Assembly (NCBI GenBank): GCA_902780365.1
Contig: CACZFE010000054.1
Location: forward strand, 1-9,543
Reading direction: 5' to 3'
Length of the DNA: 9,543 nt
Origin: an uncultured Spirochaetales bacterium
GTDB taxonomy: Bacteria; UBP6; UBA1177
The position numbers and the translations under genes were made by a program. The notes under the pieces are model-generated. The model saw only the letters and a program-made list of their open reading frames with translations. It was not told the DNA's origin and searched no databases. This document shows positions 1 to 6,579 of the stretch, in pieces; the stretch's first letter is position 1, and each line of letters opens with the position of its first letter.

Positions 1-246
1 GAAAACATTGAAAAAAATATGCCTGATAAAAATGAAGCGATATTTTTCAGCGACTGGCAGAAAAAGAAAGCGGAAGAAATTCTGGACAAAATGGAAGAGC
101 TCAAAGTTTATCTAAGCTCTGATCAAATAGAAATTATACTTTTCTTTATTTCAGAAATTTTCAACGGAATCCGTGATCTTGCCGGAGATCTGACAAGCCA
201 CGATGTCTACGAACAGATTTTCGGCGGTTTCTGCCTGGGGAAATGA
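1..246 (+). CDS. mnmE: MnmE (TrmE) tRNA modification GTPase, C-terminal fragment
   Basis: The frame is open from the first base, and only the last 81 codons of the gene lie in the window. The product ends in FCLGK, the conserved C-terminal FC-x-GK motif of MnmE. Just before it comes the usual helical run (IRDLAGDLTSHDVYEQIF), which aligns with the family pattern 'ALGEITGxVTxxDILDRIF'. The GTPase G domain and N-terminal tetrahydrofolate-binding domain must lie upstream. By family knowledge, MnmE works in the cytoplasm with MnmG to install the (carboxymethyl)aminomethyl group at C5 of wobble uridine 34 in certain tRNAs; the motif's Cys lies near the active site. Its neighbour 139 bases downstream is mnmG, its functional partner, which strongly supports the call. 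The ATG at 19 is internal and not the real start. Identification is firm despite the truncation. Confidence 0.9.
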   Translation, partial: ENIEKNMPDKNEAIFFSDWQKKKAEEILDKMEELKVYLSSDQIEIILFFISEIFNGIRDLAGDLTSHDVYEQIFGGFCLGK

Positions 247-389
247 TGAAAAGAAGAACCTTCTTCCAAAATAACGCCGTATTTGGCGCAGAATCGACGA
301 TTTTCTGCCAAGAGAGTACAAACAGGCGTTTGAGCAGATTTTTGCGTCAGAAATCAAATTTGGAGGTCGTTTTTCAGAGGTCCTTATGA
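246..389 (+). CDS. doubtful 47-aa ORF bridging mnmE and mnmG
   Basis: This small frame starts at an ATG that overlaps the mnmE stop (TGATG, 244-248) and ends with a TGA that overlaps the mnmG start (ATGA, 386-389). That geometry is typical of translational coupling. The predicted product begins MKRRTFFQNNAVFGAE and is basic, with many Arg, Ser and Gln residues. It has no motif, signal peptide or family resemblance that I recognise, and I see no strong Shine-Dalgarno before it. Against it being real, the frame in phase with mnmG is also open from 275 to 385 without an ATG, and its translation (including DDFLPREYKQAFEQIF) looks at least as protein-like. The ORF may be chance, a coupling peptide or the remains of a lost gene. 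I would not assign a function. Confidence 0.25.
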   Translation: MKRRTFFQNNAVFGAESTIFCQESTNRRLSRFLRQKSNLEVVFQRSL

Positions 390-2251
390 AAAATTTTGAT
401 GTAATTGTCATCGGCGGAGGACACGCCGGAATCGAAGCCGCTTACGCTTCTTCAAAAACAAAAGCGAAAACTCTGCTTGTCACAATCTCGATTGACAAAA
501 TAGGGGAGATGTCGTGCAATCCTTCAATCGGCGGACAGGCGAAAGGCCAGCTTGTGCGCGAAGTCGATATGCTTGGCGGAGTTATGGGACGCGCCGCAGA
601 TTTCGCTGCGATCCAGTACCGCGTTTTAAATCGGAGAAAAGGGCCGGCAGTTCAGGCTCTGAGGGCTCAGTGCGACAAAAACCTCTACAAAAATTTCATG
701 CAGGCTTTTCTTTTCAAAGTCGAAAACCTCACTGTTTTTCAAGGCGAGATCATTTCGCTTACACATGAAAATTCAACTTTTACAGTAAAATCGAAAGACG
801 GTTTTACATTCTCTGCGAAGTCTGTCGTCATCACTAGCGGAACATTCCTCAACGGCAAAATCCATATCGGCCGCGACACATTTTCAAGCGGCAGGTTAGG
901 GGAGCCGGCGTCAGTTGAACTTTCCGATTTTCTGGTCGGTTTAGGTCATAAAAAATTCCGTCTCAAAACGGGAACGCCTGTCAGAATAGTCGGCAGCACG
1001 ATCGATTTTTCGCAGATGGAGATCCAGCCAGGCGAAACGGATTACACTCCGTTTTCGGTACGGACCGAAGGTTTCCTGCAGAAGCAGATCCCGTGTTTTC
1101 TGACGCGGACGAGCGAAAAAACAAGAGAGGCGATCATCTCGAATTTAGACCTTTCCCCGATGTACGGAAGCTGCAAGTCGATCGAAGGAATAGGGCCGCG
1201 TTACTGTCCTTCGATAGAAGACAAATTCATGAAATTTCCCGAAAAGGAATCCCACCAGATCTTCATTGAACCCGAAGGCTGGGACTGCCGCGAATACTAT
1301 CCGAACGGGATCTCGACTTCGCTTCCCGTTTTCGTTCAGCAGGAAATCCTCAAATCGATCCCGGGGCTTGAAAATGCCGAAATTTCACGACCGGCTTATG
1401 CGATAGAATATGATGCCTACGATCCCGCCGACCTTAAAACGACTCTCGAAAGCAAGTTTGTCCGCGGCCTTTTTTTCGCAGGCCAGGTAAACGGAACGAG
1501 CGGATATGAAGAAGCTGCGGCGCAAGGTCTGGTTGCAGGAGCAAACGCCGGATTTTATGCTGTTGAAAACGGAAAGAACCTGATTCTGGAGCGTTCCGAC
1601 TCCTACACCGGAGTAATGATAAGCGACATCACGGCAAAAGGAGTCGACGAACCTTACCGCATGTTTACTTCGCGCGCCGAATTCAGACTTTCTGTCCGCG
1701 ATAACAACACGGCTGAAAGGCTTCTTGAAAAATCTTTTGCGGCAGGACTTATCGATGAAAAAATTTATGGAATCGAAAAGGCTAAATGCGAGCGTGTTCA
1801 GGATCTGATTTCTGAAATAAACGCTTTTCAGATCTATCCGACAGCCGAGATAAACAAAAAGCTGGAAGAAGTCGGGGAGGCGCCGCTTTCAAAAGCCGGG
1901 AATCTTGCGACTTTGTTGCGAAGACCTCTCGTTTCGCGCAGTGCTATAGAGGCCGTGACGGGTTATGTTTCACGTGAAACATCAGAAATCTGGAACCGTG
2001 CCGAGGTTGAAATCAAATATTCATCGTTCATCGAGAGAGAGAAGGAGGAAATCAAAAAATTTGAGAATCTCTCTGCCATAAAAATTCCTGAAGGTTTTGA
2101 TTTCAGCAATCTGAGCGGGCTCACGAACGAAGTCAAGCAGAAACTTGCGAAACACAAACCTGCAAATTTAGCCGAAGCTTCGGCGATCCCCGGAATAACT
2201 CCGGCGGCAGTTTCAATTTTGATAATGCATTTGAAAAAAGACCATGAATAG
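386..2251 (+). CDS. mnmG: MnmG (GidA) tRNA uridine-34 5-carboxymethylaminomethyl modification enzyme
   Basis: This FAD-dependent partner of MnmE builds the (c)mnm5 group on wobble uridine 34 of tRNAs in the cytoplasm. The 621 residues match the usual full length of about 620-630. Visible motifs are the N-terminal dinucleotide-binding GGGHAG (10-15) and CNPSIGG (44-50). GPRYCPSIEDK (270-280) and GYEEAAAQGLVAG (373-385) are the two family signatures. Cys44 and Cys274 occupy the positions of the E. coli catalytic pair Cys47 and Cys277. The C-terminal helical MnmE/tRNA-binding region includes IEREKEEIKKFE and the IPGITPAAVSIL segment. The start is supported by AGAGG five bases upstream (376-380) and the canonical MxxFDVIVIGGG beginning. 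A parS-like palindrome encodes residues 528-532 (VSRET), in a variable stretch before the C-terminal domain. The 3' end overlaps rsmG by eight bases, consistent with co-transcription and coupling. Confidence 0.98.
   Translation: MKNFDVIVIGGGHAGIEAAYASSKTKAKTLLVTISIDKIGEMSCNPSIGGQAKGQLVREVDMLGGVMGRAADFAAIQYRVLNRRKGPAVQALRAQCDKNLYKNFMQAFLFKVENLTVFQGEIISLTHENSTFTVKSKDGFTFSAKSVVITSGTFLNGKIHIGRDTFSSGRLGEPASVELSDFLVGLGHKKFRLKTGTPVRIVGSTIDFSQMEIQPGETDYTPFSVRTEGFLQKQIPCFLTRTSEKTREAIISNLDLSPMYGSCKSIEGIGPRYCPSIEDKFMKFPEKESHQIFIEPEGWDCREYYPNGISTSLPVFVQQEILKSIPGLENAEISRPAYAIEYDAYDPADLKTTLESKFVRGLFFAGQVNGTSGYEEAAAQGLVAGANAGFYAVENGKNLILERSDSYTGVMISDITAKGVDEPYRMFTSRAEFRLSVRDNNTAERLLEKSFAAGLIDEKIYGIEKAKCERVQDLISEINAFQIYPTAEINKKLEEVGEAPLSKAGNLATLLRRPLVSRSAIEAVTGYVSRETSEIWNRAEVEIKYSSFIEREKEEIKKFENLSAIKIPEGFDFSNLSGLTNEVKQKLAKHKPANLAEASAIPGITPAAVSILIMHLKKDHE
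1966..1981. promoter_or_regulatory. parS: parS-like ParB-binding site 1 (inside mnmG)
   Basis: TGTTTCACGTGAAACA is a perfect 16-base palindrome identical to the bacterial chromosomal parS consensus; the symmetry extends to 18 bases (1965-1982). It lies within mnmG and encodes VSRET. By family knowledge, ParB (Spo0J) dimers bind such sites, spread as CTP-dependent clamps and direct segregation of the origin region. Identification rests on the exact motif and on two more copies nearby. Confidence 0.9.
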
Positions 2252-2882
2252 AGAGAAAAACGAAAATGTTTCACGTGAAACATTACGCAAAATATTAGCT
2301 TTAACACTTGAAAAATACGGTGTTTTTGTCACGACTGATTTTGCAGAAAAAGCATTCGATTTCTGGGAAGAACTCGTTTTCTGGAATAAAACCCACAACC
2401 TCACGACTGTCACAGAATTTCACGAATCGGCGCTTATTCACTTTGCTGATTCTTTGTTTCCGGCAAGCGAGAAAAACATCTTTTTCGACGGCGCAAAAGT
2501 TTTGGATTTAGGAACCGGCGGCGGATTTCCCGGGATTCCTCTCGCGCTCTATTTTCCGAAGGCTGACTTTAACCTTCTAGACAAAAGCAGGAAAAAAATT
2601 TCTTTTCTAAGCCTGACTGCTGCAAAACTCAGAATCGAAAACGTCACCGGGATCAACGAAAACTTTTTCTCGATTACAGACAAATATGATGTGATCGTTT
2701 CAAGAGCTGTCAGGATCGACGAAGAAATTTTCGGACATTGCAGAAAAATAATAAACCCGAACGGTCATCTTGTTGTTTTCTATTCTTCCCAGCAGATACC
2801 TTTTGAAGACAAATCACTTGAATATACAAAAACTTATTCCTTTGAAAAAGGGGAGAGGGTTGTTGCTTTTTACAGATTTTAG
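2244..2882 (+). CDS. rsmG: RsmG (GidB) 16S rRNA 7-methylguanosine methyltransferase
   Basis: RsmG is a SAM-dependent class I methyltransferase that makes m7G527 (E. coli numbering) in 16S rRNA; loss of the enzyme is known to give low-level streptomycin resistance. The 212 residues fit the family range. Visible motifs are WNKTHNLTTVTE (47-58), the SAM-binding loop DLGTGGGFPGIPLAL (88-102), the acidic end of beta-2 with LLDKSRKKISFL (111-122) and the conserved VSRAV (152-156). The start codon lies inside the end of mnmG (ATGAATAG), and no strong Shine-Dalgarno precedes it, so translation is probably coupled to mnmG. A parS-like palindrome begins 23 bases after the first base of the start codon and encodes residues 9-13 (VSRET), in the poorly conserved N-terminus. 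In many bacteria parA and parB follow rsmG, but here the next gene is a convergent transketolase. Confidence 0.97.
   Translation: MNREKNENVSRETLRKILALTLEKYGVFVTTDFAEKAFDFWEELVFWNKTHNLTTVTEFHESALIHFADSLFPASEKNIFFDGAKVLDLGTGGGFPGIPLALYFPKADFNLLDKSRKKISFLSLTAAKLRIENVTGINENFFSITDKYDVIVSRAVRIDEEIFGHCRKIINPNGHLVVFYSSQQIPFEDKSLEYTKTYSFEKGERVVAFYRF
2267..2282. promoter_or_regulatory. parS: parS-like ParB-binding site 2 (5' end of rsmG)
   Basis: This is a second exact copy of TGTTTCACGTGAAACA, in a 20-base perfect palindrome (2265-2284, AATGTTTCACGTGAAACATT), the longest symmetry of the three sites. It starts 16 bases after the mnmG stop and lies inside rsmG codons 9-13. It is 301 bases from site 1. 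ParB loaded here would sit right at the mnmG-rsmG junction. Confidence 0.92.
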
Positions 2883-2889
2883 AATCAGA

Positions 2890-2915
2890 CGATCCTTAGC
2901 TACGCTCAGAATGAC
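2890..2915. repeat. possible dispersed intergenic repeat unit at the rsmG-tkt junction
   Basis: The short gap between the convergent rsmG and tkt genes, plus the last codons of tkt, reads GATCCTTAGCTACGCTC followed by AGAATGACG. This resembles a short palindromic element, roughly 'GATYCTTCGCTACGCTCAGAATGAC', that I recall as scattered in many bacterial genomes. A weak hairpin can form (CTTAGC 2895-2900 with GCTCAG 2904-2909, one mismatch). If it is this element, it supplies the tkt stop codon (TGA, 2906-2908 on the - strand). Only one copy is present, so the repeat nature is inferred from recall rather than from this window. Confidence 0.3.
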
Positions 2916-4903
2916 GCTTTGACAGCTTTCACGATATTTTCAGCGGTGAACCCGTATTTTTCCATTACCTGACTTCCCGGAGCGGATGTTCCGAACGCAT
3001 CTACTGCGATGATTTTTCCTTTGTCGCCTGCGTATTTTTCCCAGCCGAAACTTGTTCCGGCTTCAACGACAACGCGGTTTTTGACCGATTTCGGAAACAC
3101 TGATTCCCTGTATTTTGCCGGCTGTTTTTCAAATGTTTCACGTGAAACCATGTTGACGACACGCACTTTCAAGCCCTCTTTTCTCAAGGTTTCGGCAGCA
3201 TCAAGCGCAATATGGACTTCGGAACCTGTTGCGATGATTATCGTGTCGGGAGCTGCTTCATCAAGTATCGCATACGCACCTTTGAGCGCGTTCTCAGCCG
3301 CGGCGTATTTCGTTCTGTCGATGACGGGAACATCCTGACGCGTCAGAATGAGTGCGACGGGCTGATTTTTGTTTTCGAGGATATGCTTCCAAGCTACCGA
3401 AACTTCGTTCGCATCGGCCGGACGCCATACTTCGAGATCTGGAATACAGCGCAGCGTTGCAAGCTGTTCTACCGGCTGGTGTGTCGGACCGTCCTCGCCT
3501 ACTGCAAGCGAATCGTGAGTGAAAAGGAAGATCGAGCCCAATTTTGCAAGTGCCGCGAGCCTTATCGGCGGTCTCATGTAGTCAACGAATGAGAAGAAAG
3601 TTCCGGTATAGGGTTTCAGCATCCCGTGATAGAAAATACCGTTTGCTATAGCTCCCATCGCGTGCTCACGAACTCCGAAGTGGATGTTTCTGCCAGAAAA
3701 ATCGTCAGCCGAGATCCATTTTTCGCCTGAAATCGTCGTTTTAGTCGAGCAGCTGAGATCTGCGTCACCGCCTACGAGCCACGGAACGGCTTTGCCGAGA
3801 GCAGCAAGGACTTTTCCGTCCGCGGCACGGGTCGCCATTTTCGTTCCAGCTTCGAATTTTGGAAGTATCTTGTCCAGGTTTTCAACTTTAAGTTCCTGCA
3901 TATCCTTGAACTGAGCCGCCTCTTCGGGATATTTCGCCGCATATTCTGCAAAAAGTTTGTTCCAGGCCGTTACAGCACGCTTTCCGGCGCGTTTTATCGA
4001 AGCAAAATCCTTTTTGACGTCTTCATCGACGAAGAAAAACTTTTCGGGATCCATTCCGAAACCTTTTTTTACCGCCGCGAGTTCGTCTGCACCGAGCGGA
4101 GAACCGTGCGAAGACGAGCTTCCCGCCTTGTTCGGAGAACCGAAACCGATAGTCGTTTTGACGATGATAAGTGTCGGTTTTGACAGCTCTTTCTTTGCTT
4201 TCGCGATCGCGCGGTCGATCGATTTGAGGTCTTTGTTGCCGTCAGCAACAGTGAGGACCTGAAATCCGTAGCTTTCAAAGTGCTTTTTGACATCTTCGGT
4301 GAAAGTTATCGAAGTCGGACCGTCAAGCGAAATATCGTTTGAATCGTAGAGAAGAATGAGTTTTCCGAGTTTGAGATGACCTGCAAGCGATGCAGCTTCG
4401 GAGGCGATTCCCTCCATCAGACAGCCGTCGCCCAGAAGTGCATAGGTAAAATGGTCGATCAGCTCGAATCCCGGTTTGTTGAACCTTGCTGCGAGCATTC
4501 TTTCAGCTATCGCCATGCCGACCGCGTTCGCGACACCCTGACCGAGCGGACCAGTGGAAGCGTCAACGCCCGGAGTTACGCCGAATTCGGGATGCCCCGG
4601 AGTCTTGCTGCCGAGCTGCCTGAAATTTTTCAGATCGTCCATCGAAAGCTTGTATCCCGCCAGATGGAGCATCGAATAGAGAAGTGCGCTGCCGTGCCCT
4701 GCCGAAAGGACGAATCTGTCGCGGTTTATCCATTCGGGATGCACCGGAGAAACCTTGAGATGCCGTTTCCAGAGCGTATAAGCTGCAGGAGCCGCACCCA
4801 TCGGAAGACCGGGGTGCCCCGAGTTCGCCTTCTGGATCATGTCTGCTGACAAAACGCGGACGGTATTCACGCTTTTTTCAGAAATTTTATCGGGAAAAGC
4901 CAT
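2906..4903 (-). CDS. tkt: transketolase
   Basis: This thiamine-diphosphate enzyme transfers two-carbon ketol units between sugar phosphates in the non-oxidative pentose phosphate pathway, in the cytoplasm. The 665 residues match E. coli-type transketolases. Visible elements are NSGHPG (27-32), SAGHGSALLY (67-76), the diphosphate-binding GDGCLMEG (158-165) with Asn189 closing the GDG-N motif, and FGVREHAMG (409-417) with the catalytic Glu413. The second transketolase signature, GEDGPTHQPVEQLA (469-482), and RPADANE (494-500) follow. I chose the ATG at 4903 because the GGAG at 4910-4913 is well spaced and the protein then begins MAFPDKISEKSVNTVRVLS, as the family does; an upstream ATG at 5044 would add 47 unrelated residues. 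Residues 586-590 are VSRET, encoded by a parS-like palindrome, where homologues usually read 'MPS/C-x-x-x-F'. The gene is monocistronic, convergent with rsmG and divergent from the next lipoprotein. Confidence 0.97.
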   Translation of the reverse strand: MAFPDKISEKSVNTVRVLSADMIQKANSGHPGLPMGAAPAAYTLWKRHLKVSPVHPEWINRDRFVLSAGHGSALLYSMLHLAGYKLSMDDLKNFRQLGSKTPGHPEFGVTPGVDASTGPLGQGVANAVGMAIAERMLAARFNKPGFELIDHFTYALLGDGCLMEGIASEAASLAGHLKLGKLILLYDSNDISLDGPTSITFTEDVKKHFESYGFQVLTVADGNKDLKSIDRAIAKAKKELSKPTLIIVKTTIGFGSPNKAGSSSSHGSPLGADELAAVKKGFGMDPEKFFFVDEDVKKDFASIKRAGKRAVTAWNKLFAEYAAKYPEEAAQFKDMQELKVENLDKILPKFEAGTKMATRAADGKVLAALGKAVPWLVGGDADLSCSTKTTISGEKWISADDFSGRNIHFGVREHAMGAIANGIFYHGMLKPYTGTFFSFVDYMRPPIRLAALAKLGSIFLFTHDSLAVGEDGPTHQPVEQLATLRCIPDLEVWRPADANEVSVAWKHILENKNQPVALILTRQDVPVIDRTKYAAAENALKGAYAILDEAAPDTIIIATGSEVHIALDAAETLRKEGLKVRVVNMVSRETFEKQPAKYRESVFPKSVKNRVVVEAGTSFGWEKYAGDKGKIIAVDAFGTSAPGSQVMEKYGFTAENIVKAVKASF
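3134..3149. promoter_or_regulatory. parS: parS-like ParB-binding site 3 (inside tkt)
   Basis: TGTTTCACGTGAAACC differs from the consensus only at the last base; the inner 14 bases (3135-3148) are a perfect palindrome. On the coding (-) strand it encodes VSRET, residues 586-590 of transketolase. The deviating base is the G of the preceding Met codon, so the coding context explains the mismatch. It lies 867 bases beyond site 2. The outermost parS base is often degenerate, so binding is likely. Confidence 0.82.
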
Positions 4904-4936
4904 TTTCAACTCCACAAAAAGTTCATAAATCGGCTG

Positions 4937-4964
4937 AATATACAAAAAAATCGGCAAACGACAA
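4937..4964 (-). promoter_or_regulatory. putative sigma-70-type promoter of tkt
   Basis: On the - strand, TTGTCG (4959-4964) and TATATT (4937-4942) are separated by 16 bases and lie 34 bases before the tkt start. Both hexamers deviate from consensus. A better -35 match (TTGACA, ending near 4976) lacks a -10 box at proper distance. The assignment rests on pattern only. Confidence 0.4.
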
Positions 4965-5028
4965 GATAAAAATGATGTCAAACGCCGCGATTGTAACTGT
5001 CCAGGATATTTTTTTATGAAAATAAATA

Positions 5029-5056
5029 TTACCAAATTTTTCAATTATATTATAAT
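5029..5056 (+). promoter_or_regulatory. putative promoter of the DUF1566 lipoprotein gene
   Basis: A perfect -10 hexamer TATAAT (5051-5056) follows a weak -35 TTACCA (5029-5034) with a 16-base spacer. Transcription would begin near 5063, about 27 bases before the chosen start codon. The surrounding DNA is very AT-rich, which makes chance matches more likely. Confidence 0.4.
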
Positions 5057-5089
5057 CACCCGTTTTAATGTTTTTTAATGGAGAAAATC

Positions 5090-6529
5090 ATGTCCTCAAT
5101 ATTGAAAATGATCTCGATTCTGCTTTGCGTTTTTATGTTTGCATGCGGCAACAGCTCAAAAAATGATGACAAAACCGATACGGGGGAAACCGTAACTGAT
5201 TCAGACAGCGACGCAGCTGACACCGATTCAACAGATACAGAACCAACCGCTGACACAACTCCCGACAATCCTGATTCAGACACAGACAATCCTGACACAA
5301 CTCCCGACAGTCCTGATTCAGACAATCCTGATACCACGCCTGACAATAATGATTCCGAGAACGATGACGATACCGATACAGCGTCAGAACAGAATGATGA
5401 TGCAGATACGGAGCCAGAACAAACTGATGACGATGCAGATACAGAATCCGGGCCGACCGAAGCCGAAAAATGCGCTGATACAGGCGGAATTTGGAACGGC
5501 TTCGAATGTCTCAACCCGTGTGATGCCGCATCATGCAGCAACTTTTCATATGCAACAGACAAATGCATTCCTTTGAACTCAACTGTATATTATTGTGAAT
5601 GCGAAGATGACTATTACTGGCATGGTGAAAAAGGAGGATGCAAAACCGAAAGACCTGCTTTAGGCAACATCTGCACAGATCAGGACAAATGCTTCAGCGA
5701 CTCAGAAGAAATGACTTGTCCGGCAGAGGACGAAGATTTCTTTGGTCAGGATTTTCAATATGCAGATCTTGGCACTTGCATTCCGAAAGCATTTAGAGTC
5801 GAAACAATATCAGGACACAATGTTGTTGTTGACATCAACACCAAACTTATGTGGCAGCAGTTGACAGAGACTCTCTCTTGGGAAGATGCGGTTTCACATT
5901 GTGAAAACCTTGAATACGCAGGTTATAGTGATTGGAGACTGCCAAATCCGCAGGAACTTTTAACAATCGTTGACAACAGCAAGCATGGCCCGGCAGTAAA
6001 CACGACTTATTTTCCGAATATGCCGAGCGATACATCCTTGTGGACAAGCAATAAATACACAGATTCCCAGCCATACTCTTTCAGCTCTTATTCAGGTGAA
6101 ATTTCATTCAACTCAACAACAACACCTTGCAATGTTATGTGCGTCCGTGGTGAAGAACTGTTTAATGAGTCTTCGTTTACGACTGATACAATAAACGGTA
6201 AGCTTGTAGTCAAAGATTATACAACAGGTCTGATGTGGCAAAAAGAATATCAGAGCTCGCAAACTTGGCAGAAGGCACTTAATTACTGCGAAACTTCGAC
6301 TTACGCCGGGTATACTGACTGGAGACTTCCGAATAAAAACGAACTTGCATCGCTTCTCAACTATGATGAACCTTATTCCAATTTTCCGGATATGCCGCTT
6401 TCAGAGGCTCATTTCTGGTCTTCCTCTACTTATAGCAGCATAATGTCTGCGTGGCGTGTCAGTTTCCACACCGGAAATGTGGGCTATTACTTCAAGACAG
6501 GCGAATTCTATGTCCGTTGTGTAAGGTAA
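5090..6529 (+). CDS. lipoprotein with acidic repeat stalk, 12-Cys segment and two DUF1566 domains
   Basis: This is a predicted exported lipoprotein of 479 residues. I place the start at 5090 because GGAG (5080-5083) sits six bases upstream; the ATG at 5078 overlaps that site and adds only four residues. The signal peptide ends in the lipobox MFAC, with Cys19 as the lipidated residue. Residues about 21-125 form a low-complexity Asp/Thr/Ser/Pro/Glu stalk. Residues 128-230 contain twelve cysteines, including IWNGFEC and an EGF-like YYCECEDDYYW, so disulfides are likely. Two DUF1566 (Lcl-type, PF07603-like) domains follow: LMWQ (253-256) with YAGYSDWRLPN (276-286), then LMWQ (381-384) with YAGYTDWRLPN (405-415). 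The domain is common in secreted and surface proteins of unclear function. The protein is probably anchored in the outer membrane with the DUF1566 pair held away from it. No substrate can be named. Confidence 0.9.
   Translation: MSSILKMISILLCVFMFACGNSSKNDDKTDTGETVTDSDSDAADTDSTDTEPTADTTPDNPDSDTDNPDTTPDSPDSDNPDTTPDNNDSENDDDTDTASEQNDDADTEPEQTDDDADTESGPTEAEKCADTGGIWNGFECLNPCDAASCSNFSYATDKCIPLNSTVYYCECEDDYYWHGEKGGCKTERPALGNICTDQDKCFSDSEEMTCPAEDEDFFGQDFQYADLGTCIPKAFRVETISGHNVVVDINTKLMWQQLTETLSWEDAVSHCENLEYAGYSDWRLPNPQELLTIVDNSKHGPAVNTTYFPNMPSDTSLWTSNKYTDSQPYSFSSYSGEISFNSTTTPCNVMCVRGEELFNESSFTTDTINGKLVVKDYTTGLMWQKEYQSSQTWQKALNYCETSTYAGYTDWRLPNKNELASLLNYDEPYSNFPDMPLSEAHFWSSSTYSSIMSAWRVSFHTGNVGYYFKTGEFYVRCVR
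5252..5365 (+). repeat. in-frame tandem repeat in the lipoprotein stalk (three degenerate units)
   Basis: Three adjacent coding units begin DTTPD: 5252-5293 (14 codons), 5294-5329 (12 codons) and 5330-5365 (12 codons). The first two share a nearly identical 31-base stretch, differing by a single A/G. The third has diverged, especially at third codon positions. Unit length differs by two codons, so copy-number change by slippage or unequal recombination is plausible; it would lengthen or shorten the stalk without breaking the frame. Confidence 0.75.
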
Positions 6530-6579
6530 AAGCTGAGCTGAGCATTTTTCTGTCCGGAAATACTTGACCATTATACCAA

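Noticed and set aside
4904..5044. N-terminal extension of transketolase to an ATG at 5044
   Set aside because: The 47 added residues do not resemble the family and would span the putative tkt promoter; the ATG at 4903 has a good ribosome site and the standard N-terminus.
4904..5089. DnaA boxes or an origin near the parS cluster
   Set aside because: I looked for TTATCCACA-like sequences in the AT-rich gap and elsewhere and saw no convincing set, so no origin is called in the window.
5065..5568. Long Ser/Val-rich reading frame on the - strand opposite the lipoprotein stalk
   Set aside because: It is the antisense image of the Asp/Thr-rich repeat coding region, with no ribosome site or domain; the + strand lipoprotein explains the openness.
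5893..5910. Imperfect inverted repeat GTTTCAC-ATT-GTGAAAAC resembling parS half-sites
   Set aside because: The half-sites are separated by three bases and the CACGTG core is missing; it lies within the first DUF1566 coding region and is best explained as coding sequence.
6528..6549. Possible terminator after the DUF1566 lipoprotein (AAAGCT, GAGCTG, AGCATTTTT)
   Set aside because: The stem has only three firm pairs plus a bulged A/T extension, so it is too weak to call even though a T run follows.
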